DNA of 64,000 bases, from NCBI GenBank assembly GCA_016213405.1, contig JACRAM010000116.1, forward strand, positions 64,269-128,268, given 5' to 3'. Below the pieces are notes generated by a model, which did not search any database, was not told the origin of the DNA, and worked only from the letters and a program-made list of their open reading frames with translations. The stretch is from Bacteroidota bacterium. Its GTDB lineage: Bacteria; Bacteroidota; Bacteroidia; Palsa-948. A program made the translations under genes and the position numbers. Shown here piece after piece: positions 42,958 through 52,036 of this stretch (positions are counted from its first letter, which is position 1; each line of letters opens with the position of its first letter).

Positions 42958-44289
42958 ATGTTTGAGAATTTATCCGATAAAATAGACCGCGCCTTTAAAA
43001 TCCTCAAAGGGCAGGGCAAGATCACGGAAGTGAACGTGAGCGAAACGCTCAAGGAAATCCGCAAAGCGTTGCTGGATGCGGATGTGAATTTCAAAGTTGC
43101 AAAAACTTTTACGGATAATGTAAAACAGAAAGCGCTGGGACAGAATGTGCTCACAAGTATTTCGCCTGGGCAATTGATGACTAAGATCACCCGCGATGAA
43201 CTGGCGGAACTCATGGGTGGGAAGAACGAGGAGATCAGACTTTCCGGAAATCCAACTGTAATTCTGATGAGCGGATTGCAGGGTTCAGGTAAAACAACTT
43301 TCTCAGGCAAGCTTGCCAACTATTTAAAAACAAAACGCGGAAAAAATCCTTTGCTCGTTGCCTGCGATATTTATCGCCCTGCCGCCATTGACCAGCTGAA
43401 AGTTTTGGGAGAACAGATCGGTGTTGCTGTTTTTGCAGAGCCGGAAAATAATAATGCGGTTGACATCGCCAAGAAAGGAGTTCAGTTCGCAAAAGATAAC
43501 GGACACACGATTGTGATTATTGATACTGCCGGTCGTCTGGCAATTGACGAGCAGATGATGAATGAAATTGCTGCTGTGAAAAAAGCGGCTGATCCGCAGG
43601 AGATTTTATTTGTAGTGGATGCGATGACCGGGCAAGATGCTGTGAATACCGCTAAAGCATTTAACGAGCGTTTGGATTTTAGCGGAGTTGTTCTTACAAA
43701 ATTAGATGGCGATACACGTGGCGGTGCTGCGCTTTCCATCAAAAGCGTGGTGAACAAGCCCATTAAGTTTGTCGGAACAGGCGAGAAGATGGATGCGATA
43801 GATGTCTTTCATCCCGATAGAATGGCGGATAGGATTTTGGGAATGGGTGATATTGTTACGCTGGTAGAAAAAGCACAAGAAAATTTTGATGTGGAGGAAG
43901 GAAAAAAACTTCAGAAGAAACTTTCGCAGAATAAATTTGACTTTAATGATTTTATCGGGCAGCTTCAGCAGATAAAAAAAATGGGCAATATGAAAGACCT
44001 CATGGGAATGATTCCCGGAGTTGGCAAAGCAATAAAAGATGTGGATATAAATGATGATGCATTCAAAGGAATTGAAGCCATTATTCAATCGATGACTCCG
44101 AAAGAAAGAAGCAACCCCGATTTGATTAACGGAAGCCGAAGGCAAAGGATTTCAAAAGGTAGCGGACGGGAAATCCAGGAAGTGAATCGTTTGATGAAAC
44201 AGTTTGAAGATATGCGCAAGATGATGCGTATGGTTGGGAATAAAGATCAGATGAAAAAGATGATGCAGAATATGCCGCGACCAAGATGA
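42958..44289 (+). CDS. ffh: Signal recognition particle protein Ffh
   Basis: A 443-residue SRP GTPase of normal length. The N domain is followed by the G domain with G1 GLQGSGKTTFSGKLA near 105, the DTAGRL motif near 188 and TKLDGDTRGGAALS near 246. The C-terminal Met-rich M domain (MKQFEDMRKMMRMVGNKDQMKKMM) binds signal sequences and 4.5S RNA. It targets inner-membrane proteins co-translationally. The DUF559 element begins 17 bp after its stop. Confidence 0.97.
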   Translation: MFENLSDKIDRAFKILKGQGKITEVNVSETLKEIRKALLDADVNFKVAKTFTDNVKQKALGQNVLTSISPGQLMTKITRDELAELMGGKNEEIRLSGNPTVILMSGLQGSGKTTFSGKLANYLKTKRGKNPLLVACDIYRPAAIDQLKVLGEQIGVAVFAEPENNNAVDIAKKGVQFAKDNGHTIVIIDTAGRLAIDEQMMNEIAAVKKAADPQEILFVVDAMTGQDAVNTAKAFNERLDFSGVVLTKLDGDTRGGAALSIKSVVNKPIKFVGTGEKMDAIDVFHPDRMADRILGMGDIVTLVEKAQENFDVEEGKKLQKKLSQNKFDFNDFIGQLQQIKKMGNMKDLMGMIPGVGKAIKDVDINDDAFKGIEAIIQSMTPKERSNPDLINGSRRQRISKGSGREIQEVNRLMKQFEDMRKMMRMVGNKDQMKKMMQNMPRPR

Positions 44290-44305
44290 TGTATTGACGA
44301 CTTTT

Positions 44306-44340
44306 ATCCCCCCTTAGCAAAGGGGGATAAAGGGGGTTGT
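44306..44340. repeat. Left palindromic repeat of the DUF559 element
   Basis: ATCCCCCCTTAGC-AAAGGGGGAT continues into AAAGGGGGTTGT. Its inverted counterpart is 44731-44761. Together they bracket the DUF559 gene. Confidence 0.88.
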
Positions 44341-44352
44341 TGAAAATGTTTT

Positions 44353-44742
44353 TTGAAAATGAAAATATATTACAATCAAAAATTAAAACAATATTCAAGA
44401 GATTTAAGAAACAATAGTACTCTTTCAGAAGTTTTATTATGGAAGCAATTGAAAGGAAGAAAAATGAAAGGCTATCAGTTCATGCGACAAAAGCCTATTG
44501 AGAAATATATTGTTGATTTCTATTGCAGTAAATTAAAACTTGCAATTGAAGTGGATGGAAGCAGTCATAATGAAAAAGCAGAGAAGGATTTGAAAAGACA
44601 GACTGAACTGGAAAAATTGGGAATAATTTTTTTGAGACTGGATGATAATTTAATTAAAACTCAAATCCATCATATCATAAGAGTTATTGAGGATTTTATT
44701 GAAGAGTTAGAAAAACAAAACCAACTACAGACAACCCCCTGA
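44353..44742 (+). CDS. DUF559 (Vsr-like) endonuclease
   Basis: A 129-residue protein of the DUF559 family, which has a Vsr/very-short-patch-repair-like PD-(D/E)XK fold. The core KPIEKYIVDFYCSKLKLAIEVDG carries Asp55 and Glu67 in the metal-binding order, followed by SSH and a C-terminal helix after IIFLRLDDN. The gene sits between inverted palindromic repeats. Its last codons and TGA (QTTP-stop) are encoded within the right repeat, and folD starts 24 bp later. Function is not established in vivo; a self-mobilising or repair nuclease is plausible. Confidence 0.88.
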   Translation: MKMKIYYNQKLKQYSRDLRNNSTLSEVLLWKQLKGRKMKGYQFMRQKPIEKYIVDFYCSKLKLAIEVDGSSHNEKAEKDLKRQTELEKLGIIFLRLDDNLIKTQIHHIIRVIEDFIEELEKQNQLQTTP

Positions 44743-44761
44743 CCCCCTTTACTAAGGGGGA
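44731..44761. repeat. Right palindromic repeat of the DUF559 element
   Basis: ACAACCCCCTGACCCCCTTT continues into ACTAAGGGGGA, the reverse complement of the left repeat with a few mismatches. It contains the stop codon of the DUF559 gene and ends 5 bp before the folD ATG. Confidence 0.88.
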
Positions 44762-44766
44762 AACGT

Positions 44767-45648
44767 ATGACAATAATAGACGGAAAAAAAATAAGCGAAG
44801 AAATCCAAAGCGAAATTGCTGAGGAAGTAAAGAAGATAAAATCTTCAGGAGGAAAAACTCCGCATCTGGCTGCAATACTTGTAGGCAATGATGGCGCGAG
44901 CGAAACGTATGTTGGCGGGAAAGTAAAAGCGTGTGAGAGAGTCGGGTTCAAATCAACGCTGGTCAGATTGCCTGATACAATTTCCGAAACTGATTTGGTG
45001 AAAAAGATTTCAGAACTGAATAATGACAAGGATATTGACGGATTCATTGTTCAACTTCCGCTTCCTAAACATATTTCAGAAAGAAAAGTTATTGAAGCCA
45101 TTGCTCCTGAAAAAGATGTGGACGGTTTTCATCCTGCCAATGTGGGGAGGATGGCATTGAGCTTACCCACTTATCTTCCTGCAACTCCATATGGAATTCT
45201 TCAACTGATAGAGCGCTACAAAATAGAAACCGTGGGAAAAAATTGTGTTGTGATCGGAAGAAGCCATATCGTAGGTTCACCGATGAGCATTCTGATGGCG
45301 CGGAATACTTATCCCGGAAATTGTACCGTTACCATCACCCACAGCAAAACAAAAAACTTAAAAGAAATTTGTTTGAGTGCGGATATTTTAATTGCCGCGC
45401 TCGGCAAAGCAGAATTTCTTACCGCTGATCATGTAAAACAAGGAGCAGTAGTAATTGATGTTGGCATAACAAGAGTGAAATCGGATAAAACAAAATCCGG
45501 CTGGAAACTTTTAGGCGATGTGAAATTTGATGAAGTAGCCCCGAAATGTTCTTTCATCACTCCTGTTCCGGGCGGAGTGGGACCGATGACGATAACTTCT
45601 CTGATGATGAATACGCTGAAAGCGAACAAAAAAGAAATTTACAAGTGA
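44767..45648 (+). CDS. folD: Methylenetetrahydrofolate dehydrogenase/cyclohydrolase FolD
   Basis: A 293-residue bifunctional enzyme. Substrate-binding [16 protein letters not shown] carries the catalytic Lys (Y-x3-K), [11 protein letters not shown] follows, the NADP site is [12 protein letters not shown], and the C-terminal [10 protein letters not shown] is intact. It interconverts methylene-, methenyl- and formyl-tetrahydrofolate. Its ATG lies immediately after the DUF559 element, so its upstream region has been replaced. The stop overlaps the GTG of queE. Confidence 0.96.
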   Translation: MTIIDGKKISEEIQSEIAEEVKKIKSSGGKTPHLAAILVGNDGASETYVGGKVKACERVGFKSTLVRLPDTISETDLVKKISELNNDKDIDGFIVQLPLPKHISERKVIEAIAPEKDVDGFHPANVGRMALSLPTYLPATPYGILQLIERYKIETVGKNCVVIGRSHIVGSPMSILMARNTYPGNCTVTITHSKTKNLKEICLSADILIAALGKAEFLTADHVKQGAVVIDVGITRVKSDKTKSGWKLLGDVKFDEVAPKCSFITPVPGGVGPMTITSLMMNTLKANKKEIYK

Positions 45649-46295
45649 TAACAACAGAGAAAAGAAACCCAGAATCCAGAATCCAGAATCCAGAATCATG
45701 TACATCCTTTCCTGTTATGGAAATGTTTTATTCCATTCAGGGCGAGGGATTCAATACCGGAAAGCCCGCCTGGTTCATCCGCATTGGCGGGTGTGATGTG
45801 GGCTGTCACTGGTGCGATGTGAAAGAAAGCTGGGATGCAAGCATTCATCCGCTGACAGAAACAGATATAATTATTAAAAATGCGTCCATGCATTCTGCAA
45901 AAGCAGTAGTTGTAACCGGTGGTGAGCCCTGCATGTATGATTTGAATTATCTCACAGAACAATTGAAGCAAAAAGGAATACAGACATTTCTTGAAACTTC
46001 CGGAGCTTATGAAATAACGGGTACATGGAACTGGGTTTGCCTGTCTCCAAAAAAGACAATGCCTGTGCTGGAAGAAAATTTTACAAAAGCCCATGAGCTG
46101 AAGATCATCATTCATAATAAAAATGATTTCAGATTTGCTGAAATAAATTCAGAAAAGATGGATAATGAAAATCTGTTTCTCCAGCCAGAATGGAGTAAAC
46201 GCAGTGAAATGCTGCCGCTCATCGTTGAATATGTTCAGCAAAACCCCAAGTGGAGAATCTCGTTGCAAACACATAAATACATTGGAATTCCTTAG
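45645..46295 (+). CDS. queE: 7-carboxy-7-deazaguanine synthase QueE
   Basis: A radical SAM enzyme with the cluster motif [11 protein letters not shown] (C-x3-C-x2-C), preceded by [19 protein letters not shown]. It converts 6-carboxytetrahydropterin to CDG in the queuosine pathway. Starting at GTG 45645 gives 216 residues and a GTGA overlap with folD. The first 24 residues then derive from four CCAGAAT heptamers (about 45669-45696). The in-frame ATG at 45717 ([11 protein letters not shown]) is an alternative start. A preQ-precursor transporter gene lies at 20519. Confidence 0.93.
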   Translation: MITTEKRNPESRIQNPESCTSFPVMEMFYSIQGEGFNTGKPAWFIRIGGCDVGCHWCDVKESWDASIHPLTETDIIIKNASMHSAKAVVVTGGEPCMYDLNYLTEQLKQKGIQTFLETSGAYEITGTWNWVCLSPKKTMPVLEENFTKAHELKIIIHNKNDFRFAEINSEKMDNENLFLQPEWSKRSEMLPLIVEYVQQNPKWRISLQTHKYIGIP

Positions 46296-46320
46296 GAATG
46301 ATAATTGCTAATCAACCAGT

Positions 46321-48282
46321 ATGAAATTGTTTCTCAGAATATTTTTTATCATCGGCATCTTCCCTCTGTCATCCGTTATCTGCCAAGCCCAGCAGAATTA
46401 TTCCACTAAAAGTAAAAAAGCAATTAAATATTATGAAGAAGCGACTAAGTTTTATGATGGAAAAAATTTTGAAGCAGCAACTGAAGATTTGAAGAAAGCA
46501 ATTAAAGAAGATGATTCATTTATTGAAGCTCACATGCTGCTGGGATATATTTACAGCGATTTGAATCAAAACCAGAAAGCAATCGTGGAAATAAAAAAAG
46601 CTCTTGGGATTAATCCCGATTTTTATCCGGGAAATTATTTTTCCCTTGCCCGCCTGCAGTTCTGCACAGGTCAATATAAGGATGCGAAAGAAAATTATGT
46701 AAAGTTTTTAGATAAACCTTCTGCCAATGCTGAAATGAATAAGATGGCAGAGCGGGATATAAAAAGCTGCGACTTTGCTGTTACCGCAATTGACAATCCG
46801 GTTCCGTTCAAGCCAATCAATGCGGGCGATGGATTGAATTCGCAGCACGATGAATATTACCCTTCCATCACGGCAGATGAGCAAACGTTTTTGTTTACAC
46901 GAAAACTTCCTACAACTAAAAGTCAATACGGCTTTCAGGAAGATTTTTATGTGAGCGATAAAACAGTTGATGGTAAGTGGGGAAAGGCATACGGCATTGG
47001 TCCGAAAATTAATTCTGAGAGCAATGAGGGAGCTCCTTGCCTTTCTGCTGACGGGCAGATGTTATTTTTTGTAGCCTGCGAAACTGATTTTGGATACGGA
47101 GTTGACAGAACAGGTTTCGGAAGTTGTGATATTTTTTATTCTTATAAAAACGGAAATGACTGGTCGAAGCCAAAAAATGTTGGTCCGCCAGTCTGCACCA
47201 AGTGGTGGGAAACTCAGCCAAGTTTCTCTTCCGATGGAAAAACATTGTATTTCATTCGCGGCACTATTGATGCGAGCGGAAAAAGAAGCCAGGATATTTA
47301 TACTGCTGTTTTGAAAGATGACGGTAAGTGGAGCGGTGCCACAAAGCTGAGCAACAAGATAAATACTCCCTACAACGAAGAATCTGTTTTCATTCACCCT
47401 GATAATCAAACATTGTATTTTTCATCTGACGGACATCCCGGAATGGGTGGGCTGGATATTTTCATGTCGCGCAGACAGGCGAACGGTGAATGGGGAGAAC
47501 CGGTGAATTTAGGTTGCCCGATAAATACGTTTAATGATGAAAACAGTTTGCTTGTTTCCCGCGATGGAAAAACTGCATGGTTTGCTTCTGACAGAGTGGG
47601 TGGTTACGGTGGATTGGATATTTATTCCTTTGATTTGTATGAGCAGGCACGTCCCGGAAAAACTATTTATGTGAAAGGAAAAGTTTTTGACGCGGTAACA
47701 AAAGCTCCTCTTGAAGCAGATATTGATGTGGTGGATTTGCAAACGGGAATTTCTTTGGTGAAGTGGGTTTCAAAAAAATCGAACGGAGAATTTTTGATTT
47801 GTCTCCCCGTGAATAAGAATTACGCATTCAATACTTCCAGGACTGGTTATCTTTTTCATTCAGAAAATTTTTCTCTTCTTGAAAATAAAGATTACCAGCC
47901 GATTGCCATAAACATTCCTCTTTCTCCCATTACAAAAGATTCAACAGTGATTTTGAGAAATGTTTTTTTTGATACCGATAAGTTTGATTTGAAGGACGAA
48001 TCGAAAGTCGAGTTAAATAAACTGGTGGATTTTCTGAATAAGAACCCAACACTGAAAATTGAACTGAGCGGGCACACAGATAATGTTGGCGATAAAAAAC
48101 ACAATCAGATTCTTTCAGAAAACAGGGCAAAGTCAGTGCTTGAATATCTATCAGCTAATGGAATTGCAAAAGACAGACTAACTTCAAAGGGATATGGCGA
48201 TACAAAACCCGTTATTGCAAATGATACGGATGAGCATCGGCAAATGAATCGAAGAACTGAATTTAAAGTTGTTTCCAAGTAA
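46321..48282 (+). CDS. PorE-like OmpA/PD40/TPR outer-membrane protein
   Basis: A 653-residue protein. A signal peptide (ending ICQAQQ) is followed by tetratricopeptide repeats at about 28-150, a PD40/WD40-type propeller at about 160-430 (repeats ending in SxDG and LYFxSDG), a carboxypeptidase-regulatory-like domain (KGKVFDAVTKAPLEADIDVVD) near 455, and an OmpA C-terminal domain (LSGHTDNVGDKKHNQILSENRA) near 580. This order matches PorE of the T9SS, which binds peptidoglycan. It is paralogous to 49712-51940. Confidence 0.85.
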   Translation: MKLFLRIFFIIGIFPLSSVICQAQQNYSTKSKKAIKYYEEATKFYDGKNFEAATEDLKKAIKEDDSFIEAHMLLGYIYSDLNQNQKAIVEIKKALGINPDFYPGNYFSLARLQFCTGQYKDAKENYVKFLDKPSANAEMNKMAERDIKSCDFAVTAIDNPVPFKPINAGDGLNSQHDEYYPSITADEQTFLFTRKLPTTKSQYGFQEDFYVSDKTVDGKWGKAYGIGPKINSESNEGAPCLSADGQMLFFVACETDFGYGVDRTGFGSCDIFYSYKNGNDWSKPKNVGPPVCTKWWETQPSFSSDGKTLYFIRGTIDASGKRSQDIYTAVLKDDGKWSGATKLSNKINTPYNEESVFIHPDNQTLYFSSDGHPGMGGLDIFMSRRQANGEWGEPVNLGCPINTFNDENSLLVSRDGKTAWFASDRVGGYGGLDIYSFDLYEQARPGKTIYVKGKVFDAVTKAPLEADIDVVDLQTGISLVKWVSKKSNGEFLICLPVNKNYAFNTSRTGYLFHSENFSLLENKDYQPIAINIPLSPITKDSTVILRNVFFDTDKFDLKDESKVELNKLVDFLNKNPTLKIELSGHTDNVGDKKHNQILSENRAKSVLEYLSANGIAKDRLTSKGYGDTKPVIANDTDEHRQMNRRTEFKVVSK

Positions 48283-48302
48283 TTTCCATCTTTACCTGAT
48301 AT

Positions 48303-49481
48303 ATGCGAAGGTTTTTCCTGTTTTATTATTTTTTCATTGTTCTTTGCCCTTTGGCAATTGCCTATGCACCACAAAACAATCAGCAAACATTACAGATTCA
48401 TCTCTTTGCCAGTAATACCATTTCTTCGGTAAATTTTTTTCACGTTTCTGGCGAGTATATTGTGTATGGCGACAGCGCAAAACTTTTTGACGCGGATAAA
48501 ATTTCTTTCATAACAGTTTCGCTTGCCGGTGATTCAGTGCTTCTTCAGAAAATAAATTACCGGAAAAAATTCCGCTCGGTATGGTTTGTTCCTAAAGCCG
48601 ATGCGTCAAGTTTTAAAATAAAATCTCTTCAGCCGGATTATAAGCCAAGAACGTATGATGATGAACTGCAAATCACTTCTGGTAACAGCACGTTGCGCTT
48701 GATCAATAAAGTTGACATTGAAAAGTATGTGGCTGGAGTGGTGCAATGGGAAGTAGGAACAAAAAATCCGCAGGAGTTCAACAAAGTAAAAACAATTGTG
48801 ATCCGAACCTATGCATTGGGCAACTGGCGCAGGCATGAAGACGAAGGATTTCAATTATGCGATGAGGTGCATTGTCAGGTTTTTCGCGGAAAAACTTTCA
48901 GTCAGAATATTCACGATGCGGCTTTAGAAACGTCTGAATATATTCTGGTGGATGACAGCGTGCGCATCATCCCAGCAGCATTTCACTCTAACTGTGGCGG
49001 CCAGACCATGAACTCAGAAGATGTGTGGTCAAAAGCAGTTTCGGGGCTGCGTTCGGTGAGTGATACATTTTGTTTAAAGAAAGCAAATGCCGTATGGCAA
49101 AAAAAAATTCCAAAGGATTTGTGGCTTGATTATGTTAAAACAAAATATGGTTTTCCTATAAGCGATTCTAATGAAGTCAGAAAAATTTTGAATTTCGACC
49201 AACCCAACCGCCTTGTTTATTTAGTGAACAATGATTTTTTTATCCCTTTGAAATTTGTTCGCGAAGACATGAAACTGAAATCAACTTTCTTTTCAATAAA
49301 AGAAGAAGGTGAAAATGTTGTATTTACCGGAAAAGGATTTGGACATGGAGTTGGCCTATGTCAGGAAGGCGCTATGCGAATGGCAGAAAAAGGATATTCC
49401 TACACAAAAATTTTGAACTATTATTATACGAACATTCATCTGATAAGGTTTTCTCAGCTTGATTTCTTTAAAGCTGAGTAA
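48303..49481 (+). CDS. SpoIID/LytB-domain protein
   Basis: A 392-residue exported protein with a signal peptide (LFYYFFIVLCPLAIAYA). It contains the SpoIID/LytB domain: VAGVVQWEVG near 138, AIRTYA-like VIRTYALGN near 158, and the signature GFGHGVGLCQEGAMRMAEKGYSYTKILNYYY near 355. SpoIID enzymes are lytic transglycosylases acting on peptidoglycan. It lies between two PorE-like genes. A MITE-like element begins 3 bp after its TAA, with the stop codon inside the target duplication. Confidence 0.88.
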   Translation: MRRFFLFYYFFIVLCPLAIAYAPQNNQQTLQIHLFASNTISSVNFFHVSGEYIVYGDSAKLFDADKISFITVSLAGDSVLLQKINYRKKFRSVWFVPKADASSFKIKSLQPDYKPRTYDDELQITSGNSTLRLINKVDIEKYVAGVVQWEVGTKNPQEFNKVKTIVIRTYALGNWRRHEDEGFQLCDEVHCQVFRGKTFSQNIHDAALETSEYILVDDSVRIIPAAFHSNCGGQTMNSEDVWSKAVSGLRSVSDTFCLKKANAVWQKKIPKDLWLDYVKTKYGFPISDSNEVRKILNFDQPNRLVYLVNNDFFIPLKFVREDMKLKSTFFSIKEEGENVVFTGKGFGHGVGLCQEGAMRMAEKGYSYTKILNYYYTNIHLIRFSQLDFFKAE

Positions 49482-49483
49482 TC

Positions 49484-49644
49484 GGTAGTGTCTCAGTTTA
49501 ATTTTAAAATCCCTTTGCGTTCTCTGCGGGCTGATTCTCCGTGCCCTTTGCGGTAAATGACTGTTTAAAAAAAATAGAAACCGCAAAGTGCGCAAAGAAA
49601 ATACACGCAAAGAACAAAGAGAACAACCAAACTGATACACTACC
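49484..49644. mobile_element. MITE-like element, 16-bp terminal inverted repeats and 8-bp target duplication
   Basis: GGTAGTGTCTCAGTTT (49484-49499) is inverted at 49629-49644 with one mismatch. GAGTAATC occurs immediately on both outer sides (49476-49483 and 49645-49652), an 8-bp target duplication containing the stop codon of the SpoIID-like gene. The 161-bp interior has CTTTGCG/CGCAAAG-type internal repeats and no gene. Confidence 0.85.
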
Positions 49645-49711
49645 GAGTAATCTGTTCGTTTTCTGTGCGTTGTAATAAAATTTTACCTTTGTCAGCATTA
49701 GAAATAACCCA

Positions 49712-51940
49712 ATGAAAATCCTCAGAGCATTATCTTTGTTGTTATCTTTTTTTCTCATTTATTCTTTTTCCTATGGTCAGGGGCAAAGAGCCTATGGCGA
49801 TTTTTCCAGTTCCTCCAATAAAAAAACAGAAAAGACAATTCTGAAATCAGCGCGCAAACAGTTTGATTTAGGAAATTATGCCGAAGCGCAGCAGAAGTAT
49901 TGGGACCTCTTGAAATTAGATTCTGCCAATCCAATGTATAACCTTGAGCAGGCGCAGTCACTCTTCAATAATTTTCGCCAGCCAGCCTCCATTCCTTACT
50001 TCGAGAAAGCAATCAACTATTCAAAAGATACGTTGGGTGAAGCGTATTATTTTCTTGCCAGCGCTTATCACCTTGACGGAAAATTTGATTTAGCGAAGAA
50101 GAATTACAAAACCTATTTGTCAATTCTTGATGAGTTTGGCACAGATTTATTGGAAGAAGAAGAGGCGGATTTGAAAAACGACATAAAACACAAAATAGAA
50201 ATGTGCGACAACGGAAAAATACTTGCACAATCTCCTGTAAGTAAAATAACCATCAACGGAAAAACTCATTCATTTGAAATTACGAATGTTGGCAATGATG
50301 TAAACAGCGAGTATGATGATTATGATGCCGTTTTATCAGCCAATGACTCCGTCATGTATTTCACTTCAAGAAGAGACAGCACTACAGGAGGAAAATTGGA
50401 TTGGGACGATAAATATTTTGAAGACATTTATGTGTCTGGATTAGGAAAGAAAGGTTGGGGGAAAAGTTTTGGTATTGGCGATCCGGTTAATACGGACAAG
50501 CACGAAGCCATGATCAGCATTTCGGCTGACGGAAAGACAATTTATTTTTACCGTGGTGTCAAGCAAGGAACTTTTTATTCCAGCAACCTCCTTGGTGGTG
50601 CATGGTCAAAGCCAACTATCCTGTATGAAAAATCTGACGTAAATACAAAAGCATGGGAAACAAGTTTCTTCGGTTTTTTAGTTTCCGGAAATGAATTATA
50701 TGTGGTGAGCGACCGGGAAGGAGGAGCAGGAGGAAGGGATATTTTTGTTTCTCTAAAACAACCTGACGGCACATGGGGTCCATTGAATGATATGGGTGCA
50801 CCCATTAATACTGAATACGATGAAGATGCTCCGTACATTACTGCAGACGGAAAGACTATGTATTTTTCTTCCACCGGACATAACAGCATGGGCGGATTTG
50901 ATATTTTCAAATCAGAAAAAGCAGGTGATAAATGGTCAGAGCCCGTAAATCTTGGCGTTCCGATTAATACACCCGGTGATGATATTTATTTTCTCTTGGC
51001 AAACAAAAGCGACCGCGCGTTTTATTCTTCTTCTTCGCAGGCAGCAGACGGAACAAAGGATATGGATGTGTACATGATTGATTTATGCGATGACATTCCA
51101 ACCACCACCATCAACGGGCTAGCCATGGGAGTTTCAAAAGGAACAATTCTGATTTCAGAAAAAGAATCTGGAAAAGAAGTCGGCTCATGTGAAATAAAAA
51201 ATGGAAAATATTCGGTTAAGATTGAGCACGGAAAAAATTATTTATTTACACTCAGGACAAGCGGACTAGAACCTGTTTCTGCTGAAGTACGTGTTCCGAA
51301 ACAATGCAGGCAATATGATTTATACCAGGAACTTAATTTCACTCAGCCCGGTCAGCCATTGGTTTTCAAGAATGCCTTCTTCGATATTAAAAACATAGCC
51401 GGTTCAATGAACTATTCTGAGTTTCTGGCAAAAGCAGATAAAAGCAAATTGCCGGGATACAATGAAGTCAGCGTAACTACCAACGCAGTAATGGTGGTAA
51501 TGGTTGACACCATTAAAAAAGTAACCACAACTGCCGATACTTCCGGAAAAACAAAAACAGATACTACTACAACTATCAAAACAACAATTTCATTTAACAA
51601 TGTCCTTTTTGATTTCAATAAATCAAATCTCAAAAAAGAATTTTTGCCTGAACTCGATAAAGCAGTTGCGTTGCTGAAAAAAGATTATCCGAAAGTTAAG
51701 TTTGAAGTCGCAGGTCATACTGATTCAAAAGGAAAAGATTCTTACAATATGAATCTCTCCAATCTCAGGGCAAGCGCGGTGGCAAACTATCTTGTGTCAA
51801 AAGGAATCAAGCGCAGCAGGATGAAAGTTGTCGGCTATGGCGCTTCAAAACCAATTGCGCCTAACACAAATGCCGATGGTTCAGATAATGAAGATGGAAG
51901 AGCCAAAAACCGCAGAACCGAGATTGTGATTATCCGGTAA
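49712..51940 (+). CDS. PorE-like OmpA/PD40/TPR protein, second copy
   Basis: A 742-residue protein. After a signal peptide (LSLLLSFFLIYSFSYG) come TPR-like repeats to about 170, a PD40 propeller (repeats YFTSRRDS, YVVSDREGGAGG, MYFSSTGHNSMGG) at about 180-450, a cystatin/CRD-like segment, and an OmpA domain (FDFNKSNLKKEF ... VAGHTDSKGKDSYNMNLSNLRA) at about 620-742. Same architecture as 46321. TACCTTTG at 49684-49691 may be its -7 box. A low-complexity Thr/Lys run (TTADTSGKTKTDTTTTIK) precedes the OmpA domain. Confidence 0.87.
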   Translation: MKILRALSLLLSFFLIYSFSYGQGQRAYGDFSSSSNKKTEKTILKSARKQFDLGNYAEAQQKYWDLLKLDSANPMYNLEQAQSLFNNFRQPASIPYFEKAINYSKDTLGEAYYFLASAYHLDGKFDLAKKNYKTYLSILDEFGTDLLEEEEADLKNDIKHKIEMCDNGKILAQSPVSKITINGKTHSFEITNVGNDVNSEYDDYDAVLSANDSVMYFTSRRDSTTGGKLDWDDKYFEDIYVSGLGKKGWGKSFGIGDPVNTDKHEAMISISADGKTIYFYRGVKQGTFYSSNLLGGAWSKPTILYEKSDVNTKAWETSFFGFLVSGNELYVVSDREGGAGGRDIFVSLKQPDGTWGPLNDMGAPINTEYDEDAPYITADGKTMYFSSTGHNSMGGFDIFKSEKAGDKWSEPVNLGVPINTPGDDIYFLLANKSDRAFYSSSSQAADGTKDMDVYMIDLCDDIPTTTINGLAMGVSKGTILISEKESGKEVGSCEIKNGKYSVKIEHGKNYLFTLRTSGLEPVSAEVRVPKQCRQYDLYQELNFTQPGQPLVFKNAFFDIKNIAGSMNYSEFLAKADKSKLPGYNEVSVTTNAVMVVMVDTIKKVTTTADTSGKTKTDTTTTIKTTISFNNVLFDFNKSNLKKEFLPELDKAVALLKKDYPKVKFEVAGHTDSKGKDSYNMNLSNLRASAVANYLVSKGIKRSRMKVVGYGASKPIAPNTNADGSDNEDGRAKNRRTEIVIIR

Positions 51941-52036
51941 GTATTTCTCCGACCGGAATAGTATTAATTTTCGACAATTTTTCTAAATTTACATTTCTTT
52001 TTTTATTAATTAAAAGTATAGATTTATTTTCTTCCG

